Positions 26,002 to 35,660 are shown, counted from the first letter of the stretch. The stretch is 64,000 bases of DNA from Prevotella jejuni (GCF_900187995.1 NZ_FZNZ01000004.1:1-64000); one strand, 5' to 3'. Numbers and translations are program-made. Notes: generated by a model not told the origin, from the sequence alone.

Positions 26002-26795
26002 TGGAAATGAGACGTTTTTATATACTTATCTTGGCTGCTGTTGCACTCTTGACAGGCTGTGATTCAGTTGGTTCTGACGAACGATTGATAGAGATTCCAC
26101 CTGCAACTGTTCAGCGAAATGTACTCATAGAGGACTTTACAGGGCAGCGTTGTATCTTCTGTCCGGCAGCTTCTCAGACGATAGAAGAGCTGCAAAAACT
26201 TTATGGAGCAGACAGATTGATAGCCGTGGGCATACATGCTGGACCGCTCGCAATAAAGAGTATGGGTGGAGTTAAGGGCTTGCGCACTGATGCAGGGGAT
26301 GTTTATTACAAGTATTGGGCAGTTCCTAATGTGCCGAAAGCCATTATCAATCGTCGTGGAGGCGTCCTACAGAAAGATACTTGGGCTGGGCGTATCTACG
26401 AAGAGTTCGCTCAAACGACTACAATCAATATAGCCCTTCAATGTCACTATGACGCTGCTACACGTCAAGTGAAGATTGAAACCAACTTAAAAACATTGTC
26501 CGATGATGTGAAGGGAAGGCTTCAGCTTTGGTTAGTAGAGGATAGTGTCGTGGCTCCACAGCTCTTTCCAAACAATAAGATGGATAAGGAGTATGTGCAT
26601 AACCACGTGTTCCGTGCTGCTATCAATGGGGAGTGGGGAACGGAGTTAACGCTCTCTTCAATGCGAACGCACGTGGAGCAAACAACGTACACACTCCCGG
26701 AAGATGTCGTACCAGGCAATGCGTGGATTGTAGGATTCGTCTATAACGATAGCGGAGTACTGCAGGCTGTGCGCCAAAAGGTTTCTATTTCGTAA
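26001..26795 (+). CDS. Omp28-type lipoprotein with CxxC
   Basis: 264 residues from the ATG at 26001, which overlaps the upstream TGA by one base; an in-frame TTG at 25998 is less likely. Lipobox LTGC (Cys about 20). The segment VLIEDFTGQRCIFCPAASQTIEEL gives the Omp28 thioredoxin-like motif with CIFC, followed by VGIHAGPL and VPKAIINR. The C-terminal half is beta-rich. Omp28 was described as an outer-membrane/surface lipoprotein in Porphyromonas. It likely works with the TlpA-like and second CxxC protein of this operon. Confidence 0.82.
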   Translation: MEMRRFYILILAAVALLTGCDSVGSDERLIEIPPATVQRNVLIEDFTGQRCIFCPAASQTIEELQKLYGADRLIAVGIHAGPLAIKSMGGVKGLRTDAGDVYYKYWAVPNVPKAIINRRGGVLQKDTWAGRIYEEFAQTTTINIALQCHYDAATRQVKIETNLKTLSDDVKGRLQLWLVEDSVVAPQLFPNNKMDKEYVHNHVFRAAINGEWGTELTLSSMRTHVEQTTYTLPEDVVPGNAWIVGFVYNDSGVLQAVRQKVSIS

Positions 26796-26829
26796 ATAAA
26801 TTATCATCAATTAAGTAGATAAATATAAA

Positions 26830-27513
26830 ATGAACAATATGAAATTACGCTTACTCGTATTATTCGGACTGCTGACCAGTCTTTTAGTTAGTGCTCAAGC
26901 ACAGACAAGTAACAATGATGTTGCCTTCGTGGATGCGCAAGGTAAGGTTATTCCCAACGGCACAACGGTGGTATTAAACGCTGTGAAAGATGCCATGTTC
27001 CCACCTGGATGGAAGGAAATAGCAGGTGAGGTGTATATTAAGAATACGTCGGATAAGGACCTGATAGTGACCCTTTTCAGTAGAATTAACAGCATTGATG
27101 GGGGTAATGTGACGGTTTGTGCACTCGGCGGATGTACTCCTGTAGAAGAAGGTAATAGTACAGAGATAGGAAGTCAACCGCTGTTGGCAGGCTCGGAGAA
27201 GGAGTCTATTGCGATAGAACACACTTACGAACATAGTGAGAAGGGCTCAATTACATTGAAGATTACTACTAAAGAGTCTGACTCAGAACAGCAGATAGAG
27301 GGCCCATCTATTACTATTAAGTTCGATACCAACCCAACAGCAATAGCAGGAGTAGCGTCACAGAAGGGTCTTACTTACGATGTCTTCAATACGCAAGGTT
27401 CCTTATTGTATAAGCAACTTACGTCTTTGGCAGGTCTTCCTAAGGGTCTTTACCTTGTGAGACAGCAGTCTGCAAAGGGTGTTACCACGATTAAGAAATG
27501 CGTAATTCACTAA
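26830..27513 (+). CDS. Secreted protein with type IX-like sorting tail
   Basis: 227 residues. Signal peptide (about 1-24, SAQAQ). An immunoglobulin-like middle (GWKEIAGEVYIKNTSDKDLIVTLF, EGPSITIKFDTN) is followed by TYDVFNTQGSLLYKQLTSLAGLPKGLYLVRQQSAKGVTTIKKCVIH, which has the shape of a type IX secretion C-terminal domain. An internal CALGGCTP could be a redox target for its neighbours. It lies 34 bases after the Omp28 gene. No specific function is recognised. Confidence 0.75.
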   Translation: MNNMKLRLLVLFGLLTSLLVSAQAQTSNNDVAFVDAQGKVIPNGTTVVLNAVKDAMFPPGWKEIAGEVYIKNTSDKDLIVTLFSRINSIDGGNVTVCALGGCTPVEEGNSTEIGSQPLLAGSEKESIAIEHTYEHSEKGSITLKITTKESDSEQQIEGPSITIKFDTNPTAIAGVASQKGLTYDVFNTQGSLLYKQLTSLAGLPKGLYLVRQQSAKGVTTIKKCVIH

Positions 27514-27542
27514 ACATTCATCTTTAAAATGCACAACCTGAC

Positions 27543-28853
27543 ATGTTACGTAAGTATTATATACAAATCATCACACTAATTGCTCTCTTCTCATACACCG
27601 TGAACGTTAAGGCACAAGAGCATATTCTCATGCCTACTGCGGGGCAGAGAGTGTATGTACCCATCACTGCAAAGAGTGTAAAAGGGAAGATGAAAGTCTC
27701 TAATATAGGTAGGACTACTATTCAGAACATAGACTATACGCTTTCTCTCAATGGGAGGGAGTTGGAGTCAAAACACTATGTATTCCCACAGGCGTTGGGA
27801 CATAACGATGATGCTGTGGTTGAGGTAGATGTCCCACCATACACAGAATTAGGAGAGGACGAACTTGTCTTCACGATAACAAAGGTGAATGGGGGACGTA
27901 ATGGTGCAACGATTAGCTATGCTAACCTACCGAGAATTACAGTAACAAAGGTCCCTAAGCGGAGGATAGCAGTGGAGGAATACACGGCAATGTGGTGCAG
28001 GTATTGTCCAACAGGGATTGCCCTTATGGAAAACCTGTCGCATACTTTTGGCGATGACTTCGTCGGTATTGCTGTACATGTTGATGATCCATTGACCTGT
28101 TGGGACTATTATTCAAAGGCTAAGGGGAACCGTTTTCCCACAGTTGATATGAATAGAAGCCACAAGTTAGGCTATGTCTTGGGTGTAGATGAGTTCAAAG
28201 CAGAGCAAGAAGCTGGTGCAGACATGGACCTTGAGGTGTCAGCTGTATGGGACGAGAGTAAGAACAACATTACAGTGACGCCTGTTGTTACATTCCGAGT
28301 GAACCGAGATGAGGCTCCATACGGCTTTGCCTATGTCCTAACAGAGGATGGAATGACGGACTCAAGATGGGTGCAGAACAATGCATACTCTGGTAGTCAC
28401 GGAGACCGCGGAGTAACAAAGGAGTTCGACGAGATAATCGACTCTCCAGGAGAAATCCATAATCTTAAGAACAACTTTGTAGCTATTGCAGCAGAGGGGG
28501 TGAATGTTCCTGTAACAGGTCACGTCGAAGCGCCGATTAAAGCAGATACCCCACTGAACCATTCCTACGTCTTTAAAGATATTAATAGTAAGAAAGTCAT
28601 ACAAAAGAAAGAGAATCTTCGTGTCTGTGTCCTGCTGATTAACACACAAACGAGGCATGTTGAGAATGCAGCTAAGTGTGTTATCTCTGAACCAAAGGCC
28701 ACTGGCATCTCTTCTGTTTCAGATGGTACTCGTAGCGAAGTAGTGGTAGGACGCTACACACTTGACGGTCGACGCATCACGACTCCACAAAGGGGAATTA
28801 ACATCGTGAGGTACAGTGATGGGCGAGTGAGCAAAGAGGTAGTGACAAGATAA
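27543..28853 (+). CDS. Secreted Omp28-like thiol protein with type IX-like tail
   Basis: 436 residues with signal peptide (1-24, NVKAQ). Residues about 25-135 are Ig/BACON-like. Then VEEYTAMWCRYCPTGIALMENL gives a thioredoxin-like Omp28 motif (CRYC near 153-156), with VGIAVHVDDPL and FPTVDMNR following. The end (GRYTLDGRRITTPQRGINIVRYSDGRVSKEVV) resembles a Bacteroidota sorting tail. Last gene of the operon; 30 bases separate it from the MutS-like gene. Confidence 0.78.
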   Translation: MLRKYYIQIITLIALFSYTVNVKAQEHILMPTAGQRVYVPITAKSVKGKMKVSNIGRTTIQNIDYTLSLNGRELESKHYVFPQALGHNDDAVVEVDVPPYTELGEDELVFTITKVNGGRNGATISYANLPRITVTKVPKRRIAVEEYTAMWCRYCPTGIALMENLSHTFGDDFVGIAVHVDDPLTCWDYYSKAKGNRFPTVDMNRSHKLGYVLGVDEFKAEQEAGADMDLEVSAVWDESKNNITVTPVVTFRVNRDEAPYGFAYVLTEDGMTDSRWVQNNAYSGSHGDRGVTKEFDEIIDSPGEIHNLKNNFVAIAAEGVNVPVTGHVEAPIKADTPLNHSYVFKDINSKKVIQKKENLRVCVLLINTQTRHVENAAKCVISEPKATGISSVSDGTRSEVVVGRYTLDGRRITTPQRGINIVRYSDGRVSKEVVTR

Positions 28854-28883
28854 GGACTCCTTCAATATTATATAGGTGTAACC

Positions 28884-30701
28884 ATGAATAAAGACTTAAC
28901 TGATTTGTATCAGCATAAAGCGGAAGAGACGAGTACAATGCTCGTGTCTCTCCGTAGCCGTAGTCGGTTTTTTATCTTGACAGAAATCGGTTCCTTTTTA
29001 GTTGCCATTGGCTTTGTAGTTCTCTACACGCTATTGGCTGATGCGGCTTGGACACTCCTCTGTGCCGTAGCCGCCTTGTGTTTCTATCTTTACATCCGTC
29101 ATCGTGACGTATTGAACGACCGAAAGATAAAGCACGGAGAGGCACTGCTGCGGGTTTATCAGAATGAGATAGACTATCAGCATGGCAATTTCTCAGGCTT
29201 TGAAGCTGGCGAACAGTATGTTTGTCCGCAACATCCTTACACCTTTGATATGGATGTCTTCGGGGCAGGATCACTGTTTCAAAGGATGAACCGCACCATC
29301 TCTACTGGTGGTAGCGACCAGTTGGCAGCCTGTCTGTCTACTGAGTGGGGACATGCGAAAAGGGAGGAACTTGTAGGACAGATACGCATGAGAATGGCTG
29401 CTATTGACGAGTTAGGACAAGACGAAACATTCTTGTCTTCCTTCAAGTCTTTGGGCGTTAAAGAGCGAATTAATACAGCAGAAGTGTTGAAAGCACTGAC
29501 GGCTATTCATCAGCAGACCTTTCCAAAGATTTTCCACAACCCTCTCTTGCGTTATTTCTGTTATGCCGATTTACTCGGGTTCTACGTGAGTATCGTGCTT
29601 TCCATTATGGGTTTAGCCCCCTCTTTGCTCCCTCTATGGTGGGGAATGTTCAACTTCATGTTCTCTTTCCTTTGTGGACATAAGTACATGCGTGTCATTT
29701 CTGAACTGATAGCAAAGGTACACGCACAGGTAGATGGTTACTTGCAAGTATTGAAGTTGATTAACACGACTGAGTTTAAGTCGGCTGAACTCCAAGCGTT
29801 GAAAGCACAGCTTTCGGGTGCAGAGGCCTCCTTTGAGCAGTTAGAACTTATCTTACAAAAGATAGATAACAGAAGTAATGAGGTCGGGGTGTTTATCTTC
29901 AACAGTTTTGCCTTGATTGATCTTGCGATTGTAAGACTGTTCCTTCGTTGGCAACACACGTATGAGCAACGCACAAAAGAATGGATTGACGGTCTTAATC
30001 TCTTTGATGCTTTGGTGTCAATGGGTAACTATCGACTGAATGAAGATAGAGCAGTAAAGGCCGAAATCAGCGAGGAGAATAAGGTAGTCTACGAAGCGAA
30101 AGGTCTTTATCATCCCTTCCTTGGCGAGAAGGCTGTGGCAAACGACTTCACTATTCACGACCATGAGTATTACATCGTCACGGGTGCAAATATGGCAGGA
30201 AAGAGTACTTTCCTTCGTTCGTTAGGTATTAATTACCTCTTAGCAATGAATGGTTTGCCCGTCTTTGCAGCCGAGTTGAAGGTCTCAGCGTTCCATCTTT
30301 TTACGAGCATGCGCACCACGGACGACCTTACCCACGGTATTTCTTATTTCAATGCGGAGTTGCTTCGTTTGAAGAAACTGTTAGGCTCGTTGCATGATGA
30401 CGTACCGAGTCTGATTATCTTAGACGAGATATTGAAGGGAACAAACTCCCTCGATAAGTTGAATGGGTCTCGTCTTTTCTTACAATACATCGCAGAACGC
30501 AATGTGACAGGCGTCATTGCCACGCACGACCTTGAGCTTTCAAAGATGGAGAACGAGTATGAGGGGCTTTTTCATAACTATTGTTTTGAGATAGAATTAG
30601 GTGAGGATATCACCTATTCGTATAAGATTACCAAGGGAGTAGCCCGTAATCAGAATGCGACATACTTGCTGAAAGGAATCTTAAAGCCCAATGTCTTTTG
30701 A
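28884..30701 (+). CDS. Membrane-anchored MutS-family ATPase
   Basis: 605 residues. Two hydrophobic segments near 30-72 (FFILTEIGSFLVAIGFVV, WTLLCAVAALCFYLYI) and another pair near 228-265, then a helical lever region and a MutS-type ATPase: Walker A GANMAGKST at about 433-441, Walker B LIILDEILKGTNS at about 508-520 and THDLELSKME near 548. The mismatch-recognition and connector domains of MutS are absent, so it is not a mismatch repair MutS. Proteins of this layout are widespread in Bacteroidota with unknown role; membrane anchoring suggests a non-repair function. A terminator follows at 30725-30760. Confidence 0.85.
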   Translation: MNKDLTDLYQHKAEETSTMLVSLRSRSRFFILTEIGSFLVAIGFVVLYTLLADAAWTLLCAVAALCFYLYIRHRDVLNDRKIKHGEALLRVYQNEIDYQHGNFSGFEAGEQYVCPQHPYTFDMDVFGAGSLFQRMNRTISTGGSDQLAACLSTEWGHAKREELVGQIRMRMAAIDELGQDETFLSSFKSLGVKERINTAEVLKALTAIHQQTFPKIFHNPLLRYFCYADLLGFYVSIVLSIMGLAPSLLPLWWGMFNFMFSFLCGHKYMRVISELIAKVHAQVDGYLQVLKLINTTEFKSAELQALKAQLSGAEASFEQLELILQKIDNRSNEVGVFIFNSFALIDLAIVRLFLRWQHTYEQRTKEWIDGLNLFDALVSMGNYRLNEDRAVKAEISEENKVVYEAKGLYHPFLGEKAVANDFTIHDHEYYIVTGANMAGKSTFLRSLGINYLLAMNGLPVFAAELKVSAFHLFTSMRTTDDLTHGISYFNAELLRLKKLLGSLHDDVPSLIILDEILKGTNSLDKLNGSRLFLQYIAERNVTGVIATHDLELSKMENEYEGLFHNYCFEIELGEDITYSYKITKGVARNQNATYLLKGILKPNVF

Positions 30702-30724
30702 ATAGTCGAGTAAGTTGAGGGCAG

Positions 30725-30760
30725 GATAAGATAGTTGGTGAGCGGCTATCCTATCGTTTT
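30725..30760 (+). terminator. Terminator after the MutS-like gene
   Basis: GATAAGATAG at 30725-30734 pairs with CTATCCTATC at 30746-30755 (one G-U), followed by GTTTTC. Confidence 0.65.
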
Positions 30761-30840
30761 CAGCGTGTTTAATAAGGATAAATAATAAGCTAAATCGACT
30801 ATTAGGACTGGTCGACTTTAGCTTGTTTTCGAATTCTTTT

Positions 30841-30915
30841 CATGAAGAGAAATATTTCTTTTCACGATAAAAAATATTTATGTTCATGAAGAAAAATATT
30901 TCTTTTCATGAACAT
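30841..30915. repeat. 22-bp periodic array A2
   Basis: CATGA/CACGA at 30841, 30863, 30885 and 30907, 22 bases apart, with AAATATTT centres. It lies between convergent genes (MutS-like plus, HAD minus). Confidence 0.9.
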
Positions 30916-30951
30916 AATTCAGTCTTAGTGATGTTAACTAATTTAATTCGC

Positions 30952-31767
30952 CTACTCAGTTGGAAGAATAAAGCGTTCGATGACATGTGCCACACCATCT
31001 TCTTCATTCGATAAGGTGACGAAATCGGCCTCTTTCTGTATGTCTTCTGCAGCGTTCGCCATCGCTACACCGAGTCCTGCAAAGCGTATCATACTAAGGT
31101 CGTTATATCCGTCACCGCAGGCGATAACCTCCTCGCGGCTAATACCGAGCGACGAGATGAGACGATTGAGAGAGCGGGCTTTGTCGATGCCGAGCGGTAC
31201 ACACTCAAGGAAAAAGTCGGCCGAACGATAGACATCCATCCTCCCTTCCAACTCTTTAGACAATCTTAATTCTAACTCATGGAGTGGGGTAGGGTCGCCA
31301 ACAATGAGACATTTGTTGATAGGATAGACCAACTGATGAAGGAAATCATCGTATTGCATGACGGGCATCTTATTGATGAAAGCCTCGTGTTGTACGTATT
31401 TATCGTCTTTGTTGGTAGCCGCAATACCCTCCCCTTGGTAGGTTAGGATTTCCATATTAGCTTTCTTCGCTTCTTGATAGAGCAGAGGAACAAGCTGCTC
31501 GTCCAACTTCTGTTCAAAAAGAACGTTGTTGTTCGTGCAGTCGATAATCTTTCCTCCATTGAAGGCGAGGATATAACCGTTGTTTTCTTTCAGTTTTAAC
31601 TCCTCCGCCAAAGGGACGATACCGTATGTAGGGCGGCCAGATGCCAGTACGACATGCACTCCAGCAGCCTGTGCCAGCATGAGGGCTTGCTGGGTGTGAG
31701 GGGTTATGAGTTTTCTATTGTTGGTCAGTGTGCCGTCCAAGTCGAGCACTATCATCTTATACTTCAT
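30952..31767 (-). CDS. Cof-type HAD-superfamily phosphatase
   Basis: 271 residues, HAD type IIB. Motif I VLDLDGTLTN near 8-17, motif II VLASGRPT near 40-47, a cap domain with GDPTPL near 160, and motif III/IV KARSLNRLISSLGISREEVIACGDGYNDLSMI near 195-225. Such enzymes hydrolyse sugar phosphates or cofactors; the substrate cannot be told. A -7 box TACCTTTG on the minus strand (31853-31846) lies upstream. Single-gene unit. Confidence 0.9.
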   Translation of the reverse strand: MKYKMIVLDLDGTLTNNRKLITPHTQQALMLAQAAGVHVVLASGRPTYGIVPLAEELKLKENNGYILAFNGGKIIDCTNNNVLFEQKLDEQLVPLLYQEAKKANMEILTYQGEGIAATNKDDKYVQHEAFINKMPVMQYDDFLHQLVYPINKCLIVGDPTPLHELELRLSKELEGRMDVYRSADFFLECVPLGIDKARSLNRLISSLGISREEVIACGDGYNDLSMIRFAGLGVAMANAAEDIQKEADFVTLSNEEDGVAHVIERFILPTE

Positions 31768-32023
31768 ATTGCTTTAATACTTTATTCTTTGTATTTTCGG
31801 TTGTGGAAAACATCTAATTCTTATTGAGACGCATGAATCTCTTTGCAAAGGTACGGCTTTTTATGAAGTAAAGGCCGTGTTTCTCTTGATATAAACCAAA
31901 AACTTTCAAAAAGTAGACGACCGATATAATAAATCGTAGGCGAAAGCGTTTATACAGCGAATTAACCATTCTAAAGACATTAAAGTCAGGATAAATAAAT
32001 ATTAATTAAAATCGAAGAGAGTT

Positions 32024-32731
32024 ATGAAGAAGTATTTAGCTGAGATGATCGGTACAATGGTATTGGTCCTCATGGGCTGTGGCGCAGCTGTATCTTTGGG
32101 TTGTGACCCTGTTAACAATCAAGCAGCTGTAGTTGGAACAGCCATTGCGTTTGGTCTTTCTGTAGTCGCAATGGCTTACACGATAGGGGGTATCTCTGGT
32201 TGTCATATTAATCCAGCGATTACACTCGGTGTCTTCCTTAGTGGTCGTATGAGTGCGAAAGACTGCGTGATGTACATGTTGTTCCAGTTTATTGGCGGTC
32301 TGATAGGTGCAGCACTACTGTTCCTCCTTGTCACGAATGCCGGTAGTAGCTTTGCAGCTGCAGGTGCAGGCTTAGGCGCAAATGGGTTGCAAGAAGGGAT
32401 AAGTGTCGTAAGTGGCCTACTTGCAGAGATTATCTTTACATGCGTATTCGTACTTGTAGTATTGGGTACAACGTCAAAGACCAATGGTACAACAGGTAAG
32501 TTTGCAGGATTAGCAATAGGTTTGTCGCTCATCCTCGTACACCTTGTATGTATTCGTTATACAGGAACATCAGTCAACCCAGCACGTTCATTTGGTCCAG
32601 CTTTGTTTGTTAAGCTCGCAGGAGGTCCTTCCGCAGCATGGAGTAACCTATGGATATTCATCGTCGGACCGTTTGTTGGCGGTGCAATAGCGTCCGTCAT
32701 TTGGCGAGTTCTCGACTCTTCAGAGAAGTAA
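32024..32731 (+). CDS. Aquaporin / glycerol-facilitator family (AqpZ-like)
   Basis: 235 residues, usual MIP length. Six membrane segments with the two NPA boxes: CHINPAIT near 66-73 and SVNPARSFGPAL near 183-194, the latter with the Arg of the selectivity filter. His preceding (GGISGCHINPA) and small residues suggest a water channel like AqpZ rather than a glycerol facilitator. It stands alone and is followed by a strong terminator at 32735-32772. Confidence 0.92.
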   Translation: MKKYLAEMIGTMVLVLMGCGAAVSLGCDPVNNQAAVVGTAIAFGLSVVAMAYTIGGISGCHINPAITLGVFLSGRMSAKDCVMYMLFQFIGGLIGAALLFLLVTNAGSSFAAAGAGLGANGLQEGISVVSGLLAEIIFTCVFVLVVLGTTSKTNGTTGKFAGLAIGLSLILVHLVCIRYTGTSVNPARSFGPALFVKLAGGPSAAWSNLWIFIVGPFVGGAIASVIWRVLDSSEK

Positions 32732-32734
32732 TAG

Positions 32735-32776
32735 AATAGGCTTATTAGACAGACGGTGCTAATAAGCCTATTAATC
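32735..32776 (+). terminator. Terminator of the aquaporin gene
   Basis: A perfect 14-base stem: AATAGGCTTATTAG at 32735-32748 and its complement at 32759-32772. The downstream is T-poor, so it may also serve as a processing or bidirectional element. Confidence 0.7.
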
Positions 32777-32846
32777 TATAATCTTGAGGCAACGAGTATT
32801 TGTTAGGGATTTTAACACTTAAAGGCTATTAAATATGTGTGATGTC

Positions 32847-32877
32847 TTGGTTATGAGAAAATAAAACCGTACTTTTG
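32847..32877 (+). promoter_or_regulatory. Promoter of the aldolase gene
   Basis: TTG at 32847-32849, a 20-base spacer and TACTTTTG at 32870-32877. It overlaps the theoretical TTG-started extension of the ORF and supports the ATG at 32935. Confidence 0.8.
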
Positions 32878-32934
32878 CAAATACAAAATAGGTATAGACT
32901 TATTAATTTTAATTTTTTAAGCATAATAGAAATT

Positions 32935-33948
32935 ATGGTAGTAGATTACAAGAAATTAGGTCTCGTGAACACACGTGAGATGTTCAAGAGAGCAATCAAA
33001 GGCGGTTATGCTATCCCAGCATTCAACTTTAATAACCTTGAGCAGCTTCAGGCTATTATCAAAGCATCTTCTGAGTTGAGATCACCTGTTATTCTTCAGG
33101 TATCTAAGGGTGCTCGTAAGTATGCTAACCAGACGCTACTTCGTTACCTCGCAGAGGGTGCTGTAGAGTATGCAAAGGAGTTGGGTTGCCATCATCCAGA
33201 GATTGTACTTCACCTTGACCACGGTGATAGCTTCGAGACATGTAAGTCTTGTGTAGACTTCGGCTTCTCTTCTGTGATGATTGATGGTTCTGCTCTTCCA
33301 TACGAGGAGAATATTGCTTTGACAAAGAAGGTTGTTGAATATGCACATCAGTATGATGTAACTGTTGAGGCTGAGCTCGGTGTTCTCGCTGGTGTTGAGG
33401 ATGACGTTGTTGCTGAGGTATCTCACTATACAAAGCCAGAAGAGGTTGTTGACTTCGCTACTCGCACTGGTTGTGACTCTTTGGCTATCTCAATCGGTAC
33501 TTCTCATGGTGCTTACAAGTTCACTCCAGAGCAGTGTACACGTGACCCAAAGACTGGCCGTTTGATTCCTCCTCCATTGGCTTTCGACGTTCTCGCAGCT
33601 ATCGAGAAGCAGCTCCCAGGCTTCCCAATCGTTCTCCACGGTTCTTCTTCTGTTCCTCAGGAGTATGTTGACATCATCAACGAACACGGTGGTAAGTTGC
33701 CAAACGCTGTAGGTATCCCAGAGGATCAGCTTCGTCAGGCTGCTAAGAGTGCTGTATGTAAGATTAACATCGACTCTGACTCTCGTCTTGCCTTTACTGC
33801 TGGCGTTCGTCAAACATTTGATGAACATCCTGAGTACTTCGATCCACGTCAGTACTGTGGTAAGGCTCGTGAGTACATGGAGGACCTTTACAAGCACAAG
33901 ATCACTGATGTTCTTGGTTCTGATAACAAGCTCGTTAACTGCGACTAA
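32935..33948 (+). CDS. fba: Class II fructose-bisphosphate aldolase
   Basis: 337 residues from the ATG at 32935; the longer ORF would start inside the promoter. Zn-dependent class II aldolase: PAFNFNNLEQLQAI near 28-41, HLDHGDSFETC near 91-101 (Zn and catalytic Asp region), VEAELGVLAG, SIGTSHGAYK near 184-193, and VLHGSSSVP near 233-241. It cleaves fructose-1,6-bisphosphate to the two triose phosphates in glycolysis. Codon use is strongly biased to a few codons, as in highly expressed genes. Hairpin terminator at 33986-34017. Confidence 0.93.
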   Translation: MVVDYKKLGLVNTREMFKRAIKGGYAIPAFNFNNLEQLQAIIKASSELRSPVILQVSKGARKYANQTLLRYLAEGAVEYAKELGCHHPEIVLHLDHGDSFETCKSCVDFGFSSVMIDGSALPYEENIALTKKVVEYAHQYDVTVEAELGVLAGVEDDVVAEVSHYTKPEEVVDFATRTGCDSLAISIGTSHGAYKFTPEQCTRDPKTGRLIPPPLAFDVLAAIEKQLPGFPIVLHGSSSVPQEYVDIINEHGGKLPNAVGIPEDQLRQAAKSAVCKINIDSDSRLAFTAGVRQTFDEHPEYFDPRQYCGKAREYMEDLYKHKITDVLGSDNKLVNCD

Positions 33949-33985
33949 TCGTCAGTTGAGATCAGTTTGATTAGATATAAAAATA

Positions 33986-34017
33986 AGCGGCAGTTCCTTT
34001 TGGAGTTGCCGCTTTTT
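33986..34017 (+). terminator. Terminator of the aldolase gene
   Basis: AGCGGCAGTTCC and GGAGTTGCCGCT form an 11-12 base stem with G-U pairs, followed by TTTTT. Confidence 0.85.
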
Positions 34018-34092
34018 GGTTGTTTCGTTTTCTAAGAGACGATGTCTCGTAGGCTGATACCTTATTATAATAGGCTACGGGTGGGTGATTGG

Positions 34093-35610
34093 CTAATCAT
34101 CCAAGAGCTTAAAGGCCTTAGGAAGATAGTTGATGATATCACTTGCAACAAGGCTCTCCTTACCTAAGTCTTTAGCGGCTAAGTCGCCAGCAAGGCCGTG
34201 TAAGTACATTCCCACCATACAAGCGTTCTGTTGATGATAGCCACGTGCAAGGAGGGCAGTGATGATGCCGGTGAGTACATCACCACTTCCAGCTGTTGCC
34301 ATACCGCTATTACCAGTGGCGTTGAAGATAACGTTACCATTAGGAAGGCATAGTGCACTGTTATGTCCTTTAAGTATAATGTAGGCTTGTAACGACTTTG
34401 CCAACTCACGTGTACGGTGGAGACGCTCGTAATCAGCATTGGCTGGAGAGCCTGTCAGGCGGTCGAGTTCCCTCGCATGAGGTGTCATTATGATTCCCTT
34501 TGGTAGTTGTTGCATCCATGCACGATGGCTTGCAAGGATGTTCAAAGCATCCGCATCTGCAACAATAGGGCATTGCGCACGTCTTATCTGTGCTATCATC
34601 GCAATTGCTGTAGGCTCTTGTCTGCCCAAGCCAGGCCCAATGGCTAATGCATCAAAGTCATCTGTATCAACGGCTTCGGTAAAGGCTGTCTCCTCGTGGT
34701 CCATCTGTAAGACTGCTTCAGGGACTGCAATCTGCATGATGTCGTAGTTCTTCTTGGGTGTATGTACGGTGGTCTTGCCCACACCACAGCGTAGACAAGC
34801 ACGAGCAGACAATATTGCTGCCCCCGACATACCATAACTACCAGCTATGATAAGCGCATTCCCCATGTCTCCCTTGTGTGAGAAATCGTCTCGATGGATA
34901 AGACGTGAACGAATGTCGCTCTCTTCTAATACATAATACTGTGCTTCAGTCTTCTGAATAAACTCCTGACTTAAACGAATGTCAAGTACTTTCAGTCTAC
35001 CAATAAACTGCTGTGCATCAGCGAAAAGGAAGGAGAGTTTCCGCTCGTGGAGGGTCAGCGTGAGTGTAGCATGGATGATATTGGCACGTACGTTATAGGT
35101 GTTGTCTTCAGACATCAGGCCTGATGGCACATCAATACTTACAATCTTTGCAGGACTCTGATTGATATATTTCACCAAAGAAGCAAATCCTCCAGCCAAA
35201 GGCTTGTTGAGTCCAGATCCGAAGAGACCGTCAATAACCAAAGTGTCAGCGGTCAGCTCTGGTGGATCAAACTTTGCTGTAATCTCCGTAAAGTCCTTTG
35301 CATGCTTACCATCAAGCAGTCGCTGACGGTTTGTTACGCAGTCTTCCGATAGATGATTGGTGATATTAAAGAGGTATGTACTTACCTTATACCCTTCATT
35401 TATCAGTAATCTGGCCACAGCAAGAGCGTCCCCACCATTGTTGCCGGGGCCTGCAAAGACAACAATTGGCGTGTTTGTAGACCATTCCTCAGTGATAGCA
35501 CGAGTAATAGCCTTGGCTGCACGTTCCATTAAGTCAATTGACTTGATTGGTTCATGCTCTATAGTGTATCTGTCCAGTTCGTGAATCTGGGCACTTGTAA
35601 ATATCTTCAT
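34093..35610 (-). CDS. nnr: Bifunctional NAD(P)H-hydrate epimerase / ADP-dependent dehydratase
   Basis: 505 residues. The N-terminal about 215 form the YjeF_N epimerase domain (VFAGPGNNGGDALAVARLL near 51-69, VIDGLFGSGLNKPL near 128-141, SIDVPSGL), the rest the YjeF_C/ribokinase-like dehydratase (KGDMGNALIIAGSYGMSGAAIL near 245-266, AIGPGLG, TPHARELDRL, NATGNSGMATAGSGDVLTGII). Together they repair hydrated NADH and NADPH. Length and domain order match E. coli Nnr. A minus-strand -7 box TAAATTTG lies at 35626-35619, back to back with the hpt promoter. Confidence 0.95.
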   Translation of the reverse strand: MKIFTSAQIHELDRYTIEHEPIKSIDLMERAAKAITRAITEEWSTNTPIVVFAGPGNNGGDALAVARLLINEGYKVSTYLFNITNHLSEDCVTNRQRLLDGKHAKDFTEITAKFDPPELTADTLVIDGLFGSGLNKPLAGGFASLVKYINQSPAKIVSIDVPSGLMSEDNTYNVRANIIHATLTLTLHERKLSFLFADAQQFIGRLKVLDIRLSQEFIQKTEAQYYVLEESDIRSRLIHRDDFSHKGDMGNALIIAGSYGMSGAAILSARACLRCGVGKTTVHTPKKNYDIMQIAVPEAVLQMDHEETAFTEAVDTDDFDALAIGPGLGRQEPTAIAMIAQIRRAQCPIVADADALNILASHRAWMQQLPKGIIMTPHARELDRLTGSPANADYERLHRTRELAKSLQAYIILKGHNSALCLPNGNVIFNATGNSGMATAGSGDVLTGIITALLARGYHQQNACMVGMYLHGLAGDLAAKDLGKESLVASDIINYLPKAFKLLDD

Positions 35611-35660
35611 AACGATGGCAAATTTACAAAATAAATGCGGATAGTTTGGTATTATTTTCG

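Noticed and set aside
33125..33897. Antisense ORFs over the aldolase gene
   Set aside because: Result of the strong codon bias of a highly expressed gene; no family match.
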